A DNA stretch of 64,000 bases, from assembly GCF_016746095.1 (NCBI RefSeq), contig NZ_JAERTY010000010.1, positions 1 through 64,000 of the forward strand. Direction: 5' to 3'. This document shows, one piece after another, positions 9,801-17,911 of this stretch; position 1 is the stretch's first letter, and every line of letters begins with the position of its first letter. Made by a program: the position numbers and the translations under genes. The notes beneath the pieces are model-generated. The model ran no database searches. It was not told the DNA's origin and saw only the letters and a program-made list of their open reading frames with translations. Origin of the DNA: Sphingobacterium faecale. GTDB taxonomy: Bacteria; Bacteroidota; Bacteroidia; Sphingobacteriales; Sphingobacteriaceae.

Positions 9801-11382
9801 CCCCTATTCGATCGTATACAGCGTTAAAACCTTTGAAAAAACGGGCTAGCAAACCGTTGCTTTCCTTTTTATCATGAGGTGATTTCAGAATCAAGGCACA
9901 CAACGCTGGTGTAAGCGTGAGGGCATTAATTCCGGATATAACAATAGATGCAGCCAATGTCAATGAAAACTGTCTATAGAAAATACCTACCGGTCCTGAA
10001 AGAAAAGCAACAGGTATGAATACCGCCGACATGACCAACGTAATTGCAATTACGGCACTACCAACTTCCTTCATCGCCGCAATGGTTGCTTCCAGCGGGG
10101 GAAGATGTTCATCCTCCATCTTGGCATACACAGCCTCGACCACAACAATACCATTATCGACGACAATACCGATGGCTAGCACTAACGCGAACAACGTCAA
10201 AAGGTTGATAGAGAATCCCATCATCTGCATAAAAAACAAGGCTCCAATTAAACTAACAGGAACTGCAAGAATAGGAATTACGGTTGCCCTAAAATCTTGA
10301 AGGAAGATAAACACAACTAGAAACACGAGAATAAAAGCTTCCAATAGCGTGATAAGTACGCTAGATATCGAAGCATTCAGGAATCTCGACACATCATATC
10401 CCATGGTATACGTCATCCCTGGGGGGAAGGTCGCTCCTTTGAGCTCTTCCATTCTATCTTTTACACTCTGAATTACATCCTGAGCATTCGAACCAGGCAA
10501 CTGCTTTAACATGATGGAAGCAGAAGGTCTACCATCTGTCTTAGATACCATTTCGTAATCTAAGGATCCAAATTCAACATCAGCAATATCCTTGATACGG
10601 ATTATCGAACCGTCTGCATTTGCCCGGATAGGCACATTTTCGTACTCACTTACCTCCGTAAACTTACCAGGGTAACGGAGCACATATTGCTGCATATTCA
10701 CTGCCTTATCGGAACTTATTCCAGTCTGACCAGGCGCTGCTTCTATATTTTGTCTCCTCAACGCTGCAACAAGTTCTTCTGTAGAAATAGAATAAGCAGA
10801 AAGCCGATCAGGTTTTACCCAGATGCGCATTGCATAATCCTTCATTCCCATAATTTGTGCAAAACCTACCCCTTCAATACGTTTCAGCTCTTTAAGAACA
10901 TTAATATCTGTAAAGTTATAAATGAATCTTTCGTCTGCCGTCTCATCGTCTGTATACAGATTGAGGTACATCAACATACTATTCACCTCTTTCTCGGTGG
11001 TGACTCCCGCCTTGATTACTTCTTCGGGCAACTCGTCCAATACGGTCGTAACCCTATTCTGAACGTTTACCGCTGCAATATCCGGATCAACTCCTACTTT
11101 AAAAAACACCTGAATTAATGTAGTACCATTGTTGGTGGAGACGCTATTCATATAGGTCATCCCCGCGACTCCGTTGATAGCACGTTCCAAAGGAATAGCC
11201 ACAGCATTGGTACTCACCTCCGCATTGGCTCCAGTATAATTAGCTGTTACGACAACAGAGGGCGGAACAATATCAGGGAATTGTGTAATTGGCAAGGTAA
11301 ATAATGCCAACAAACCCAAAAGGGTGATAAAAATTGAGATTACCAGTGATAACACCGGCTTTCTAATATACGTTTCAAACAT
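6832..11382 (-). CDS. Fusion of RND permease (HAE1/AcrB type) with NodT-type outer-membrane channel
   Basis: One open frame of 1516 residues joins two pump parts. Residues 1 to about 1035 are a complete HAE1 permease, beginning MFETYIRKPV. After a basic linker (KRNKPKKTGQ) comes a hydrophobic stretch ending in a lipobox, LLLVSSC, with Cys1053. The remainder is a complete outer-membrane channel ending LGGGWK. The second proton-relay aspartate is replaced: the motif reads GIVVDNGIVVVEA (Asp409, Asn410), while the neighbouring permease has DD. A run of seven A residues in the coding strand (8280-8274) lies at the junction. The adaptor gene is 16 bases upstream. Fusion by loss of a stop codon is the simplest origin, and cleavage at Cys1053 is possible. 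Confidence 0.9.
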   Translation of the reverse strand: MFETYIRKPVLSLVISIFITLLGLLALFTLPITQFPDIVPPSVVVTANYTGANAEVSTNAVAIPLERAINGVAGMTYMNSVSTNNGTTLIQVFFKVGVDPDIAAVNVQNRVTTVLDELPEEVIKAGVTTEKEVNSMLMYLNLYTDDETADERFIYNFTDINVLKELKRIEGVGFAQIMGMKDYAMRIWVKPDRLSAYSISTEELVAALRRQNIEAAPGQTGISSDKAVNMQQYVLRYPGKFTEVSEYENVPIRANADGSIIRIKDIADVEFGSLDYEMVSKTDGRPSASIMLKQLPGSNAQDVIQSVKDRMEELKGATFPPGMTYTMGYDVSRFLNASISSVLITLLEAFILVFLVVFIFLQDFRATVIPILAVPVSLIGALFFMQMMGFSINLLTLFALVLAIGIVVDNGIVVVEAVYAKMEDEHLPPLEATIAAMKEVGSAVIAITLVMSAVFIPVAFLSGPVGIFYRQFSLTLAASIVISGINALTLTPALCALILKSPHDKKESNGLLARFFKGFNAVYDRIGGGYKNLLTRIAGRRVVTLGALALMFVLTWGSAAILPTGFIPTEDQGMIYVAVTTPPGATVDRTEKVLDEVDRIARELDIVETVSTLAGYSIVTEVSGASYGMGMINLKAWDQRDESVHDVMTILREKTSHIADATIEFFPPPTVPGFGNSSGFELRLLDKSGNEDLSKTSIVLNDFIKELNNDDVIESTSTTFDVNFPQYMLEIDYDLAAKKGISVENSMNTLQTLLGSQYATNFIRYGQMYKVMVQSDAFSRQKPEDVLALYVKTAEGEMVPYSSFMTMKRVYGPEQITRYNMFSSAMITGQAAAGFSSGQAIEAVERIAENLPQGYEIEWSGMTREQKISGNQAGYIFLLCLVFVYLLLAAQYESFLLPLPVILCLPAGIFGAFIFLKIFGLENNIYAQVALVMLIGLLGKNAILIVEYANLKYKQGMDIFTASVEGAVARLRPILMTSFAFAAGLIPLMLANGAGAVGNRTIGTASVGGMVIGTILGVIVIPGLVVLFAKRNKPKKTGQVVAVLAALLLVSSCTVPKKVTKSELSQDVKVNAQTVLADSISLGDIPWQQVFSDPYLKGLIDTVLVNNRDLKQAIHRIEVAQANFRQRKAALLPTLDGAIEAGLRKYGHYTESGIGNYDSNFSDNLTSDEKLPEPFIPDYFVGVRSSWEIDLWGKLRNRREAAFMGLLAESETKRLLQTELISSVAAAYFELIALDQKVKVYEQNILLHERALSIIEAQKEAGRADELGVQQFKSILAESKGRRALAMQEIVGYEHQVNQLLGRVYQPIARTKEHVPNHEIFQELHVGNIDLLFNNRIDIRRAALELQGNYSDLEVARLSFLPSVAISPYFGLQTFSIDQLFNLDKSVAYGVLGSVTVPIFRQRELKSQYEVMKANYGIAFLEYEKVILNAVNEISLALHTQGAIAEREVLVHNQVEALESAIIAAEELFIAGRVNYLDIVTAQKDVIGAQEAQVDVLKEKMLNQVVLYKALGGGWK

Positions 11383-11398
11383 CTAAATCGCCTCCGTT

Positions 11399-12505
11399 CT
11401 AGTTATTAATCGATTTCGGTTGTATGCTCATACCATCTCGCAAAGACTGTACGCCTTCAAAAACGACCTTTGTGTCCGCAGGCAACCCGTCTTCTACCAC
11501 ATAATAATGTCCAACGCGCTGGCCATTCTTAAATGGCATCATCTTAACTTTATTACCCTCTACCGCATAAACATAAGCTTTGTCCTGAATTTCAAATACG
11601 GACTTTTGATGTACGAATGTCAGATTTCCTGTCTGCGTCGGCACTCCAATACGTCCTGAAGCACCGTGCTTTAGTAATCCCTTGGGGTTATCGAACTTGG
11701 CGCGCAAAGAAATGGATCCTGTACTAGCCTCAAACTCACTTTCAACGATCTCGGCTATCCCTGTATAAGGATACACCTCGCCATTGGCTAATATCAAGCG
11801 TACTTCTTGCTGGAATTTATTTCTGTTAAATGAAGAATCAGATGCAATAGCAAGATATTCAGATTCCGAAATATTATAATAAACGTTTACTTTTTCTAAA
11901 TCAGAAATGGAAGTGATCAATGCACCTTCATTCAACAACGAACCTTCCTTAAGCAAAATGCGGTCAATACGACCATCAAAAGGCGCTCTAATCTGGGTAT
12001 GGCTTAGCTTGGTTCGTGCTTGGTTCAATATTGCTTCAGCTTCCTGCACCTTTGAAATAGCGGCTTTAAGCTGTACTTTGAGCAAATCCTGCTCTGTGGT
12101 ACTGATGATACCTTTTTGTACCAGCTTTGCTGTCCTTTCTAACTCTAGTTCCACTTTCTTCACCTCCGCTTTTGCTGTATTTAAACCCGCTTCTGCACGC
12201 GCAAAATCGGCCTTATACTCTTCATCATTAAGACTAAACAAAACCTGCCCCCTTCTGACGAAAGCCCCCTCATCAACATAAATTCTATTTAAAAATCCCG
12301 ACAGTCTAGAGCGCAACTCTACGTTCCTTTGGGACTGAATATCGGCAATATACTCTTTGTAGATAATGGTATCCATCTGTAGGAGACCAGTCACAGGCAC
12401 AACCTTGGCTTGTTCTTCGGATTTATTTTCACTGCTGCTAGCAGTACAGGACGCGGCAAATAACAGGCACCCAAATATTGGATACATGAGTTTATTTTTC
12501 TTCAT
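11399..12505 (-). CDS. RND efflux periplasmic adaptor lipoprotein
   Basis: This 368-residue membrane fusion protein works with the downstream fused permease-channel. The signal ends in LLFAASC, a clear lipobox with Cys20. The adaptor hairpin spans roughly residues 95-160, between the two lipoyl half-motifs (LRSRLSGFLNRIYVDEGAF and IRAPFDGRIDRI). A C-terminal barrel and membrane-proximal domain complete the family plan. It is the first gene of a two-gene operon. A small membrane protein gene lies about 110 bases upstream in the same direction and might be co-transcribed. Confidence 0.93.
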   Translation of the reverse strand: MKKNKLMYPIFGCLLFAASCTASSSENKSEEQAKVVPVTGLLQMDTIIYKEYIADIQSQRNVELRSRLSGFLNRIYVDEGAFVRRGQVLFSLNDEEYKADFARAEAGLNTAKAEVKKVELELERTAKLVQKGIISTTEQDLLKVQLKAAISKVQEAEAILNQARTKLSHTQIRAPFDGRIDRILLKEGSLLNEGALITSISDLEKVNVYYNISESEYLAIASDSSFNRNKFQQEVRLILANGEVYPYTGIAEIVESEFEASTGSISLRAKFDNPKGLLKHGASGRIGVPTQTGNLTFVHQKSVFEIQDKAYVYAVEGNKVKMMPFKNGQRVGHYYVVEDGLPADTKVVFEGVQSLRDGMSIQPKSINN

Positions 12506-12617
12506 AGCTAAATATGACTGAATTAAATATTAAAAATCGATAAAAATAGAGCGACCTACGAGAACTAAAACTAGCCTCATAAGCATTTATTAAACAAATA
12601 AGATGGGATTGTAAAAA

Positions 12618-12983
12618 TTAGAAAGGTCTGAACCTATACAGAAATGTATAGTACCCAGGTAAGCAGAGCCTCTTCGATTCATAGCGAGGGTGCTTTATCG
12701 TCTTGGTAAAGAGAAATAGCTTTCGTAATAACCAAACAACAAAAAGAATAGTAGGGAGTACGCCTAAAGAAAGAAAGAAAATACGATAGTCGTCAAAGAA
12801 AATTTGTGGCGCGGTCTCTTGGTGTTCTGAATCTGTGATATCTAGGATTTCTTCTAAAACCACTTCGAGAAAGGTTTCTCCAGAAACAACCGGCCTGAAG
12901 TCCAATATATTGCAATACTGTACCTCATAACAGAGGACATTGAGGTAGCCAAAAAGCACTAAAAAATGTAGTATACGCAACAT
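12618..12983 (-). CDS. Small membrane protein of unknown function
   Basis: I do not recognise this 121-residue protein. It has an N-terminal hydrophobic segment (MLRILHFLVLFGYLNVLCYEV) that could be a signal or anchor, a short acidic region (EVVLEEILDITDSE), a second membrane helix at about 68-90 (FFLSLGVLPTILFVVWLLRK) and a basic C-terminus. The ATG at 12983 is preferred to an upstream TTG because a -7 box (12990-12997) overlaps the TTG codon. It reads toward the fused efflux operon, so it may be an accessory or sensor. That is inference from position. Confidence 0.6.
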   Translation of the reverse strand: MLRILHFLVLFGYLNVLCYEVQYCNILDFRPVVSGETFLEVVLEEILDITDSEHQETAPQIFFDDYRIFFLSLGVLPTILFVVWLLRKLFLFTKTIKHPRYESKRLCLPGYYTFLYRFRPF

Positions 12984-12989
12984 ATGCTG

Positions 12990-12997
12990 CAAATATA
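12990..12997 (-). promoter_or_regulatory. -7 box of the small membrane protein gene
   Basis: TATATTTG on the minus strand matches TAnnTTTG and ends six bases before the ATG at 12983. No good -33 TTG is seen at the usual distance. Transcription would begin at or near the start codon, implying a leaderless or nearly leaderless message. Confidence 0.4.
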
Positions 12998-13120
12998 GAA
13001 AAGCAAAAAACAGAAAGGTGCAGCGCTCTGTAAAAAAAATGTTATGAAGATGTCAGATATCTGCGGTTCAGACTTTCCTGTGACAATTTTCTTTGCATGT
13101 GGAATAAATACCTCTGAAAA

Positions 13121-13507
13121 CTACTTTTTAAAGACCCAGTACTTTTGTAAAGTAAAATTAAATCCTAAAGACACGATTATCTCCACAATTCCTTTAGACA
13201 GCAGAAAATGAAAACCCCAAACATCCACTAAAAAATGGATACCGGTAGATTTAAGAAAAATACTTCCAGCAACTACGATAATAAACTTCCAGAGTTGGTT
13301 TGCTAAAGGAACTTCTGTACTATTAAACGACCAATACCTATTAATGGTAAAATTGACAATTGCTCCTAGACTTCCACTAATAACATTAGAAAAAGGAGCA
13401 GAAATTAGAAGAACTTTGTAGCAGAAAGAATAAATTCCAAAATCAAAGCCCCCTCCCACAAACGCGGAAAGCTGTGCTTTCAAAAACTCTTTAGGCTTGA
13501 ATGTCAT
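13121..13507 (-). CDS. GtrA-family membrane protein
   Basis: This 128-residue GtrA-like protein has four predicted membrane helices and the family signature (FVGGGFDFGIYSF near the start, NFTINRYWSF in the middle, NFTLQKYWVF at the end). Members are thought to move or flip polyprenyl-linked or lipid-linked sugars. It overlaps the CDP-alcohol transferase gene by 17 bases and is the last gene of the sphingolipid operon. A role in flipping or head-group decoration of ceramide lipids is inferred from this placement only. Confidence 0.85.
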   Translation of the reverse strand: MTFKPKEFLKAQLSAFVGGGFDFGIYSFCYKVLLISAPFSNVISGSLGAIVNFTINRYWSFNSTEVPLANQLWKFIIVVAGSIFLKSTGIHFLVDVWGFHFLLSKGIVEIIVSLGFNFTLQKYWVFKK

Positions 13508-14204
13508 CCACAGTATCTTGTTCCGCCTTCTGTTTAGCTAGTTTTTCTTCTTTATCTTTGGCATCACCTACAGCCAATAGCTTTAGTGTATCTCCAACAT
13601 TGATAAAAAACAAGATCACACAAATCCCCAACACACTATAATCAATTGACCCTTTGAATATTACCTCAAAAAGCAAGACCAAACAAATAATAACACGTAT
13701 TTCTGTTGGTCCCAATAGCCCTGCATCAATTGTATATTTATCGGTAATTCTATATCGCAATTGGGATATTATCATTGCCCAACCGTAAAGTGCCACTAAT
13801 GTAAAGCCCAGATATTTGAAATCTCCAACGGTATATAACACATAACCTAATCCAATAAAAACCGTACTCACCCAATCCATTACAATGTCTAATGCAAAGC
13901 CGTACCACTTTCTAGATTTATTACGATAATAAGCGATACGGCCATCCAATGAATCTCCGAACCATTGAATAAAAAACCCTGGAATAGCCAATAACAACAA
14001 ATCTCGATCAACATATTCTGCCAATAAAAAACTTCCCAGAATAATTAAAGAGCCTAAAAAACCAATAGCGGTGAGCCCATCCGAAGTGATCCAGTCTGGT
14101 ATCCGTGGTACCAGATAGCTGATAAATCGTTGTTCTGGATTACTTAATATGTTAGTACGCTTTCTGTCTTGAAACAGTTTCTTATTGATTTTTTGCTCGC
14201 TCAT
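13491..14204 (-). CDS. CDP-alcohol phosphatidyltransferase family enzyme, candidate ceramide head-group transferase
   Basis: This integral membrane enzyme of about 237 residues carries the CDP-alcohol transferase signature: D-x2-D-G-x2-A, then G-x3-D-x3-D in DSLDGRIAYYR...GFALDIVMD. The usual Arg after Ala is Tyr here. The start at MSEQKINKK is chosen because AAGAGAGAT precedes it and because the longer frame would overlap the upstream gene. The family moves a phospho-alcohol from CDP to a lipid hydroxyl or the reverse. Placement directly after the ceramide-pathway genes suggests a ceramide phospho-head-group enzyme, such as one for phosphoinositol or phosphoethanolamine. The substrate is inference. 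Confidence 0.82.
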   Translation of the reverse strand: MSEQKINKKLFQDRKRTNILSNPEQRFISYLVPRIPDWITSDGLTAIGFLGSLIILGSFLLAEYVDRDLLLLAIPGFFIQWFGDSLDGRIAYYRNKSRKWYGFALDIVMDWVSTVFIGLGYVLYTVGDFKYLGFTLVALYGWAMIISQLRYRITDKYTIDAGLLGPTEIRVIICLVLLFEVIFKGSIDYSVLGICVILFFINVGDTLKLLAVGDAKDKEEKLAKQKAEQDTVDDIQA

Positions 14205-14215
14205 ATCTCTCTTTA

Positions 14216-15214
14216 TTACAACCAATTATTTGATTTATACCATGACAACGTTTCCTTCAATCCGGAGGACAAATCATATTTAGCTTTGAACGCTAAATCG
14301 TTCTGGGCTTTTTCTATATTACATCCCCAATTTTCAGCGGTGAGTTCTGCCAAGCGCTCAGGATATAAAACTGGAGTTTTTTCAGATCGTGCATAAAGTG
14401 ATTGTGAAATTTTGGCAGCAAAAGCTACTAGAGCATAAGGGATATGCAGACGAAAAGACTTTTTATTAAACGTATTTCTAAAAATATCAGCCATGGCATA
14501 CCTCGAATAGACCTGACCATCTGTAATATTATAAAACTGTAGACCTTCCTGTGGTTGCGTACACGCATCAAGAATAACATCAACAAGATCCTTTACATAG
14601 ACAAAGCTCAACTTTTGAGGTTTGCTACCAATATACGGATCAAATCCCTTACTTAAGGTATCAAAAAGAATAAATAAGTCCTTCTCTCGCGGTCCATACA
14701 CTGCTGTAGGCCTCAGTACGGAAATAGGACTATCAGAAAAGTTAGTCTTAATCATTTCTTCCGAAGTTCTCTTACTACGGCCGTATACAGTCAGGGGATT
14801 GTAAGGTGTATTTTCTGTAATTAAAAATGGACTTTCAAAATCAATTGGACCTACGGCAGCTAAGCTACTAACGTATACAATTCTTTCTAAAACATCCTTT
14901 ATTGCTAACGAAGCCTTTAAAATATTCTCAGTATATCCGACGTTAACCTTCAACATATCGCTTTCGCGCTTTGCTTTAGTCATCGCTGCGGCATGTATGA
15001 TACAACTGTATTGCTCTTGCTGAAATAAGGAGATTAGCTCATCAGAATCATCCATATTCGGAAACACGAATTTATCAACAGCATACTGAATAGCATCAAT
15101 CTTACTGGTTTTCCTTACAGCAGCGTGGACCTCATACCCTCTTCGTCTTGCCTCTTCTACCAGATGAGACCCCACAAAACCACTAGCACCTGTTATAAAT
15201 ACTTTTTTCCTCAT
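14216..15214 (-). CDS. NAD(P)-dependent epimerase/dehydratase-type reductase, CerR-like
   Basis: This 332-residue extended short-chain dehydrogenase has the Rossmann motif TGASGFVG (Gly9, Gly12, Gly15) and a YGRSK active site (Tyr144, Lys148). In the bacterial ceramide pathway described for Caulobacter, a reductase of this superfamily (CerR) reduces the 3-keto group after acylation. The gene overlaps the preceding acyltransferase gene by four bases (ATGA) and sits two genes after serine palmitoyltransferase, which supports the same role here. Sugar-nucleotide epimerase activity is the main alternative, but no sugar-nucleotide genes are nearby. Confidence 0.8.
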   Translation of the reverse strand: MRKKVFITGASGFVGSHLVEEARRRGYEVHAAVRKTSKIDAIQYAVDKFVFPNMDDSDELISLFQQEQYSCIIHAAAMTKAKRESDMLKVNVGYTENILKASLAIKDVLERIVYVSSLAAVGPIDFESPFLITENTPYNPLTVYGRSKRTSEEMIKTNFSDSPISVLRPTAVYGPREKDLFILFDTLSKGFDPYIGSKPQKLSFVYVKDLVDVILDACTQPQEGLQFYNITDGQVYSRYAMADIFRNTFNKKSFRLHIPYALVAFAAKISQSLYARSEKTPVLYPERLAELTAENWGCNIEKAQNDLAFKAKYDLSSGLKETLSWYKSNNWL

Positions 15215-16332
15215 ATCGCCTTCTCGTATAAACGATAGCGTTTGTATAGTTCACCATTAATTTGTTCAATGGCGTGATTCATTAAGTAGTTGGTTTCTAA
15301 CATCCAAGAGCATTCCGCACCGCGTATACCTGCAGGCTTAGCATTCCTAATAATCCGACCGTATAAACAGGCTTCTATACCCAATTTGCGATATTTTTCC
15401 AAAACACCTAGCATTAAAACGCGTAATGATTTGATATTCTTCTTACCAAATAACAGTTTAAAAATTCCTGTTGGCAACAAGCGTCCACGTTTTATATTGA
15501 TTTGGATCTCATTAATATTGGGAATTCCTACCGCGAAACCGATTATTTCTTCTCCTTTTTCTGCTATAATACAGAAACGAGGATCAACAATCATTTTCAA
15601 GTCTTTGGCAATATAATCAAACTCTTCATCAGTCATAGGGACAAATCCGAGATTCTTATCCCATGCCTTGTTATACACTTCCCGAATCTTAGCGGCTTCG
15701 CTTTTAAAGTCTTTCAAGTTGATCGTTCTTAGCTTTATTCCTGATCTACCTAAACGTTCCTCTAGTCTATCCATAAGTTGAACAGCACGCGTATTCGCAG
15801 TTTCCGTTCTCACGTTATAAGCTAAGAGGTCCACTTTTTTATCAAAGCCATAATTGCTTATTAAATCGAGATAATAAGGACTATTATAAGGCATCATTGC
15901 CATAGGCGGCGTATCAAACCCCTCCACTAATAGCCCGCAGGTTTCGTTGGTAGATAGATTAATTGGGCCAACAATATTGTTGCCACCTTTGGCTTTAACC
16001 CACGAAAGCGCAGCATTGAATAATGCAGAAGCAACTTCTTGGTCATTTATACAATCAAAGTAACCAAATTGTCCTTCGCTAACCTTATTAAATGTATTAT
16101 GATTGGTATTCCAAATGGCAGCAATCCGCCCGACTACCTTATGTTCACGATAAGCTAGGAACAATTGGGCCGACGAATGCTTATAAAAAGGATGCTTTTT
16201 AGGATTTAACAAATCACTTTGGGCAATGAATAACTCAGGAACGTAGTTAGCATTCCCCAAATACAAATCATGCGGAAAATCTATGAATTCCGCACGTTGT
16301 TTTTTTGTTTCTACAGGTATGATTGTTATCAT
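15211..16332 (-). CDS. GNAT-fold acyltransferase (YghO-like), candidate bacterial ceramide synthase
   Basis: This 373-residue protein resembles the YghO/GNAT-like family: an N-terminal GNAT-like half (LFLAYREHKVVGRIAAIWN), a central GPINLSTNETCGLLVEGFD segment and a second GNAT-like half (IAEKGEEIIGFAVGIPNINE). The bacterial ceramide synthase bCerS is an acyl-CoA N-acyltransferase unrelated to eukaryotic enzymes, encoded near spt and a CerR-type reductase. The same trio occurs here in order, so N-acylation of 3-ketosphinganine is the best guess. It follows spt by 33 bases and overlaps the reductase gene. I cannot confirm the family by alignment. Confidence 0.7.
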   Translation of the reverse strand: MITIIPVETKKQRAEFIDFPHDLYLGNANYVPELFIAQSDLLNPKKHPFYKHSSAQLFLAYREHKVVGRIAAIWNTNHNTFNKVSEGQFGYFDCINDQEVASALFNAALSWVKAKGGNNIVGPINLSTNETCGLLVEGFDTPPMAMMPYNSPYYLDLISNYGFDKKVDLLAYNVRTETANTRAVQLMDRLEERLGRSGIKLRTINLKDFKSEAAKIREVYNKAWDKNLGFVPMTDEEFDYIAKDLKMIVDPRFCIIAEKGEEIIGFAVGIPNINEIQINIKRGRLLPTGIFKLLFGKKNIKSLRVLMLGVLEKYRKLGIEACLYGRIIRNAKPAGIRGAECSWMLETNYLMNHAIEQINGELYKRYRLYEKAI

Positions 16333-16365
16333 TTCCTTATTTAAAATAGGTTGAACACCTGATCG

Positions 16366-17580
16366 TTAAATGACCTTTTTGTACCGTTCTACTTCCAACT
16401 CTTTAAATACTTTAGACATCTTATCGATAGCTTCATCGATTTGATCAAAAGTATGTGTTGCCATCAATGAAAAACGAATCAATGATTCTTCAGCAGGAAC
16501 AGCTGGAGCTACTACCGGGTTAACAAATACTCCATTATCCTGAAGCATTTTGGTAACAATATAGGTTTTATCATTATTGCGAACAAAAATCGGTAGAATA
16601 GGACTCTCTGTATCCCCCAAATCAAAACCGTTTTCAATCAATAATTTTTTTGCATAGTGTGTATTAGCCCACAATTTTTCGATATGCTCCGGTTCTGTTT
16701 GGATGATTTCCAAAGCCTTCAATGTGGATGCAACCGAAGCAGGCGTCATACTTGCGCTAAACATTAAAGAGCGTGCACGATGCTTAAGATATTCAATAGT
16801 ATCTTTATCTGCTGCAACGAAACCACCAAGCGAAGCTAAAGATTTACTAAAAGTTCCCATGATAAGATCTACTTGATCAGTCAATCCAAAGTGACTACCT
16901 GTTCCTGCACCTTTCTCACCGATTACCCCCAAACTATGTGCATCATCACATAGAATCGCAGCATCGAACTCTTCTGCTACTTTAACCATTTCAGGTAATT
17001 TGACAATATCACCTTCCATGCTGAAAATTCCATCCGTAGCGATCAACTTCAAGCTGTCTTCTGGAAGCCTCGTCAGCTTAGCACGAAGATCCTCCATATC
17101 ATTGTGCGCATATTTGATTACCTTCGAAAAAGAAAGTCTACTTCCGTCAATGATAGAAGCATGGTTTCTCTCGTCCAATAGAATGTAATCATTTCTACCC
17201 GTAAGACATGACAGAGGACCTAAATTCGACTGAAAGCCAGTACTAAATAATACAGCCGCATCTTTACCCACATATTCCGCCAGCTTTTCTTCCAGCTCCA
17301 CATGGATATCTAACGTACCGTTTAAAAATCTGGATCCAGCGCAACCAGTCCCATACTTTGCCAAAGCATCTTGTGAGGCTTCGATAATACGAGGATCAGT
17401 GGTTAATCCTAAATAAGAGTTTGATCCAAACATCAATACACGTTTTCCGTCTATAATGACTTCCGTATCTTGCTTTGATTGGATAGGCCTAAAATAAGCA
17501 TACAAATCGTTGGCTTTTATTGGCTCTAGTTCCTTCTTTAGAAAACTTGATGTTCTTTCACTTAACTTTCCCTTGCTCAT
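16366..17580 (-). CDS. spt: Serine palmitoyltransferase (alpha-oxoamine synthase)
   Basis: This 404-residue PLP enzyme condenses L-serine with a fatty acyl-CoA to 3-ketosphinganine, the first step of sphingolipid synthesis. The PLP lysine is Lys246 in GTFSKSLASLGGF. His140 (DERNHASIIDG) would stack on the ring, and Asp212 and His215 (DDAHS) match the cofactor pocket. KBL and BioF are paralogous alternatives, but the length, the N-terminal DLYAYFRPI segment and the downstream acyltransferase and reductase genes favour Spt. It is the first gene of a five-gene operon, with a promoter at 17646-17677 and a 65-base leader. Confidence 0.9.
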   Translation of the reverse strand: MSKGKLSERTSSFLKKELEPIKANDLYAYFRPIQSKQDTEVIIDGKRVLMFGSNSYLGLTTDPRIIEASQDALAKYGTGCAGSRFLNGTLDIHVELEEKLAEYVGKDAAVLFSTGFQSNLGPLSCLTGRNDYILLDERNHASIIDGSRLSFSKVIKYAHNDMEDLRAKLTRLPEDSLKLIATDGIFSMEGDIVKLPEMVKVAEEFDAAILCDDAHSLGVIGEKGAGTGSHFGLTDQVDLIMGTFSKSLASLGGFVAADKDTIEYLKHRARSLMFSASMTPASVASTLKALEIIQTEPEHIEKLWANTHYAKKLLIENGFDLGDTESPILPIFVRNNDKTYIVTKMLQDNGVFVNPVVAPAVPAEESLIRFSLMATHTFDQIDEAIDKMSKVFKELEVERYKKVI

Positions 17581-17645
17581 GCTATAGGTATTTCTAATTT
17601 TACGCCTTTACTATTTTTACTTTCTGACCAAACTGAAATAATCGT

Positions 17646-17677
17646 CAAAAATATGAAATCTATATTAAGGTAAACAA
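17646..17677 (-). promoter_or_regulatory. Promoter of the sphingolipid operon
   Basis: On the minus strand, TTG (17677-17675), a 21-base spacer, then TATTTTTG (17653-17646). Both boxes fit the Bacteroidota consensus. It lies about 65 bases before the spt start codon. Confidence 0.55.
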
Positions 17678-17883
17678 TTTTTATCAACAAATGACGTTAA
17701 TCTAACATTGCCTTAGTATGTACTTCTCATAATTACACGCTATCTCCAATCTAGCTACAAAACGTGCAAACTTACAAAACTTTGAAATATAAACCGCAAC
17801 CAAAAACTAGATAAATATCATAAAGTTAAATTATTGTTAATAAACAAACAACAGGTTTTCGCATTATGAATCCCCAAATTTGC
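17678..17883. other. AT-rich spacer between divergent spt and smpB promoters
   Basis: The divergent spt-smpB gap (17581-17911) holds the two promoters listed separately. The remaining part is AT-rich, with no gene of plausible length and no strong hairpin. Confidence 0.5.
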
Positions 17884-17891
17884 TACATTTG
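17884..17891 (+). promoter_or_regulatory. -7 box of smpB
   Basis: TACATTTG matches TAnnTTTG, 20 bases before the smpB ATG. The -33 region (GTTTTC near 17855) is imperfect. Confidence 0.5.
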
Positions 17892-17911
17892 CATATTACA
17901 CAGTTATCTTT

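Noticed and set aside
771..12505. Treating the two RND systems as one long operon
   Set aside because: A strong terminator with eight T residues separates them at 6776-6806.
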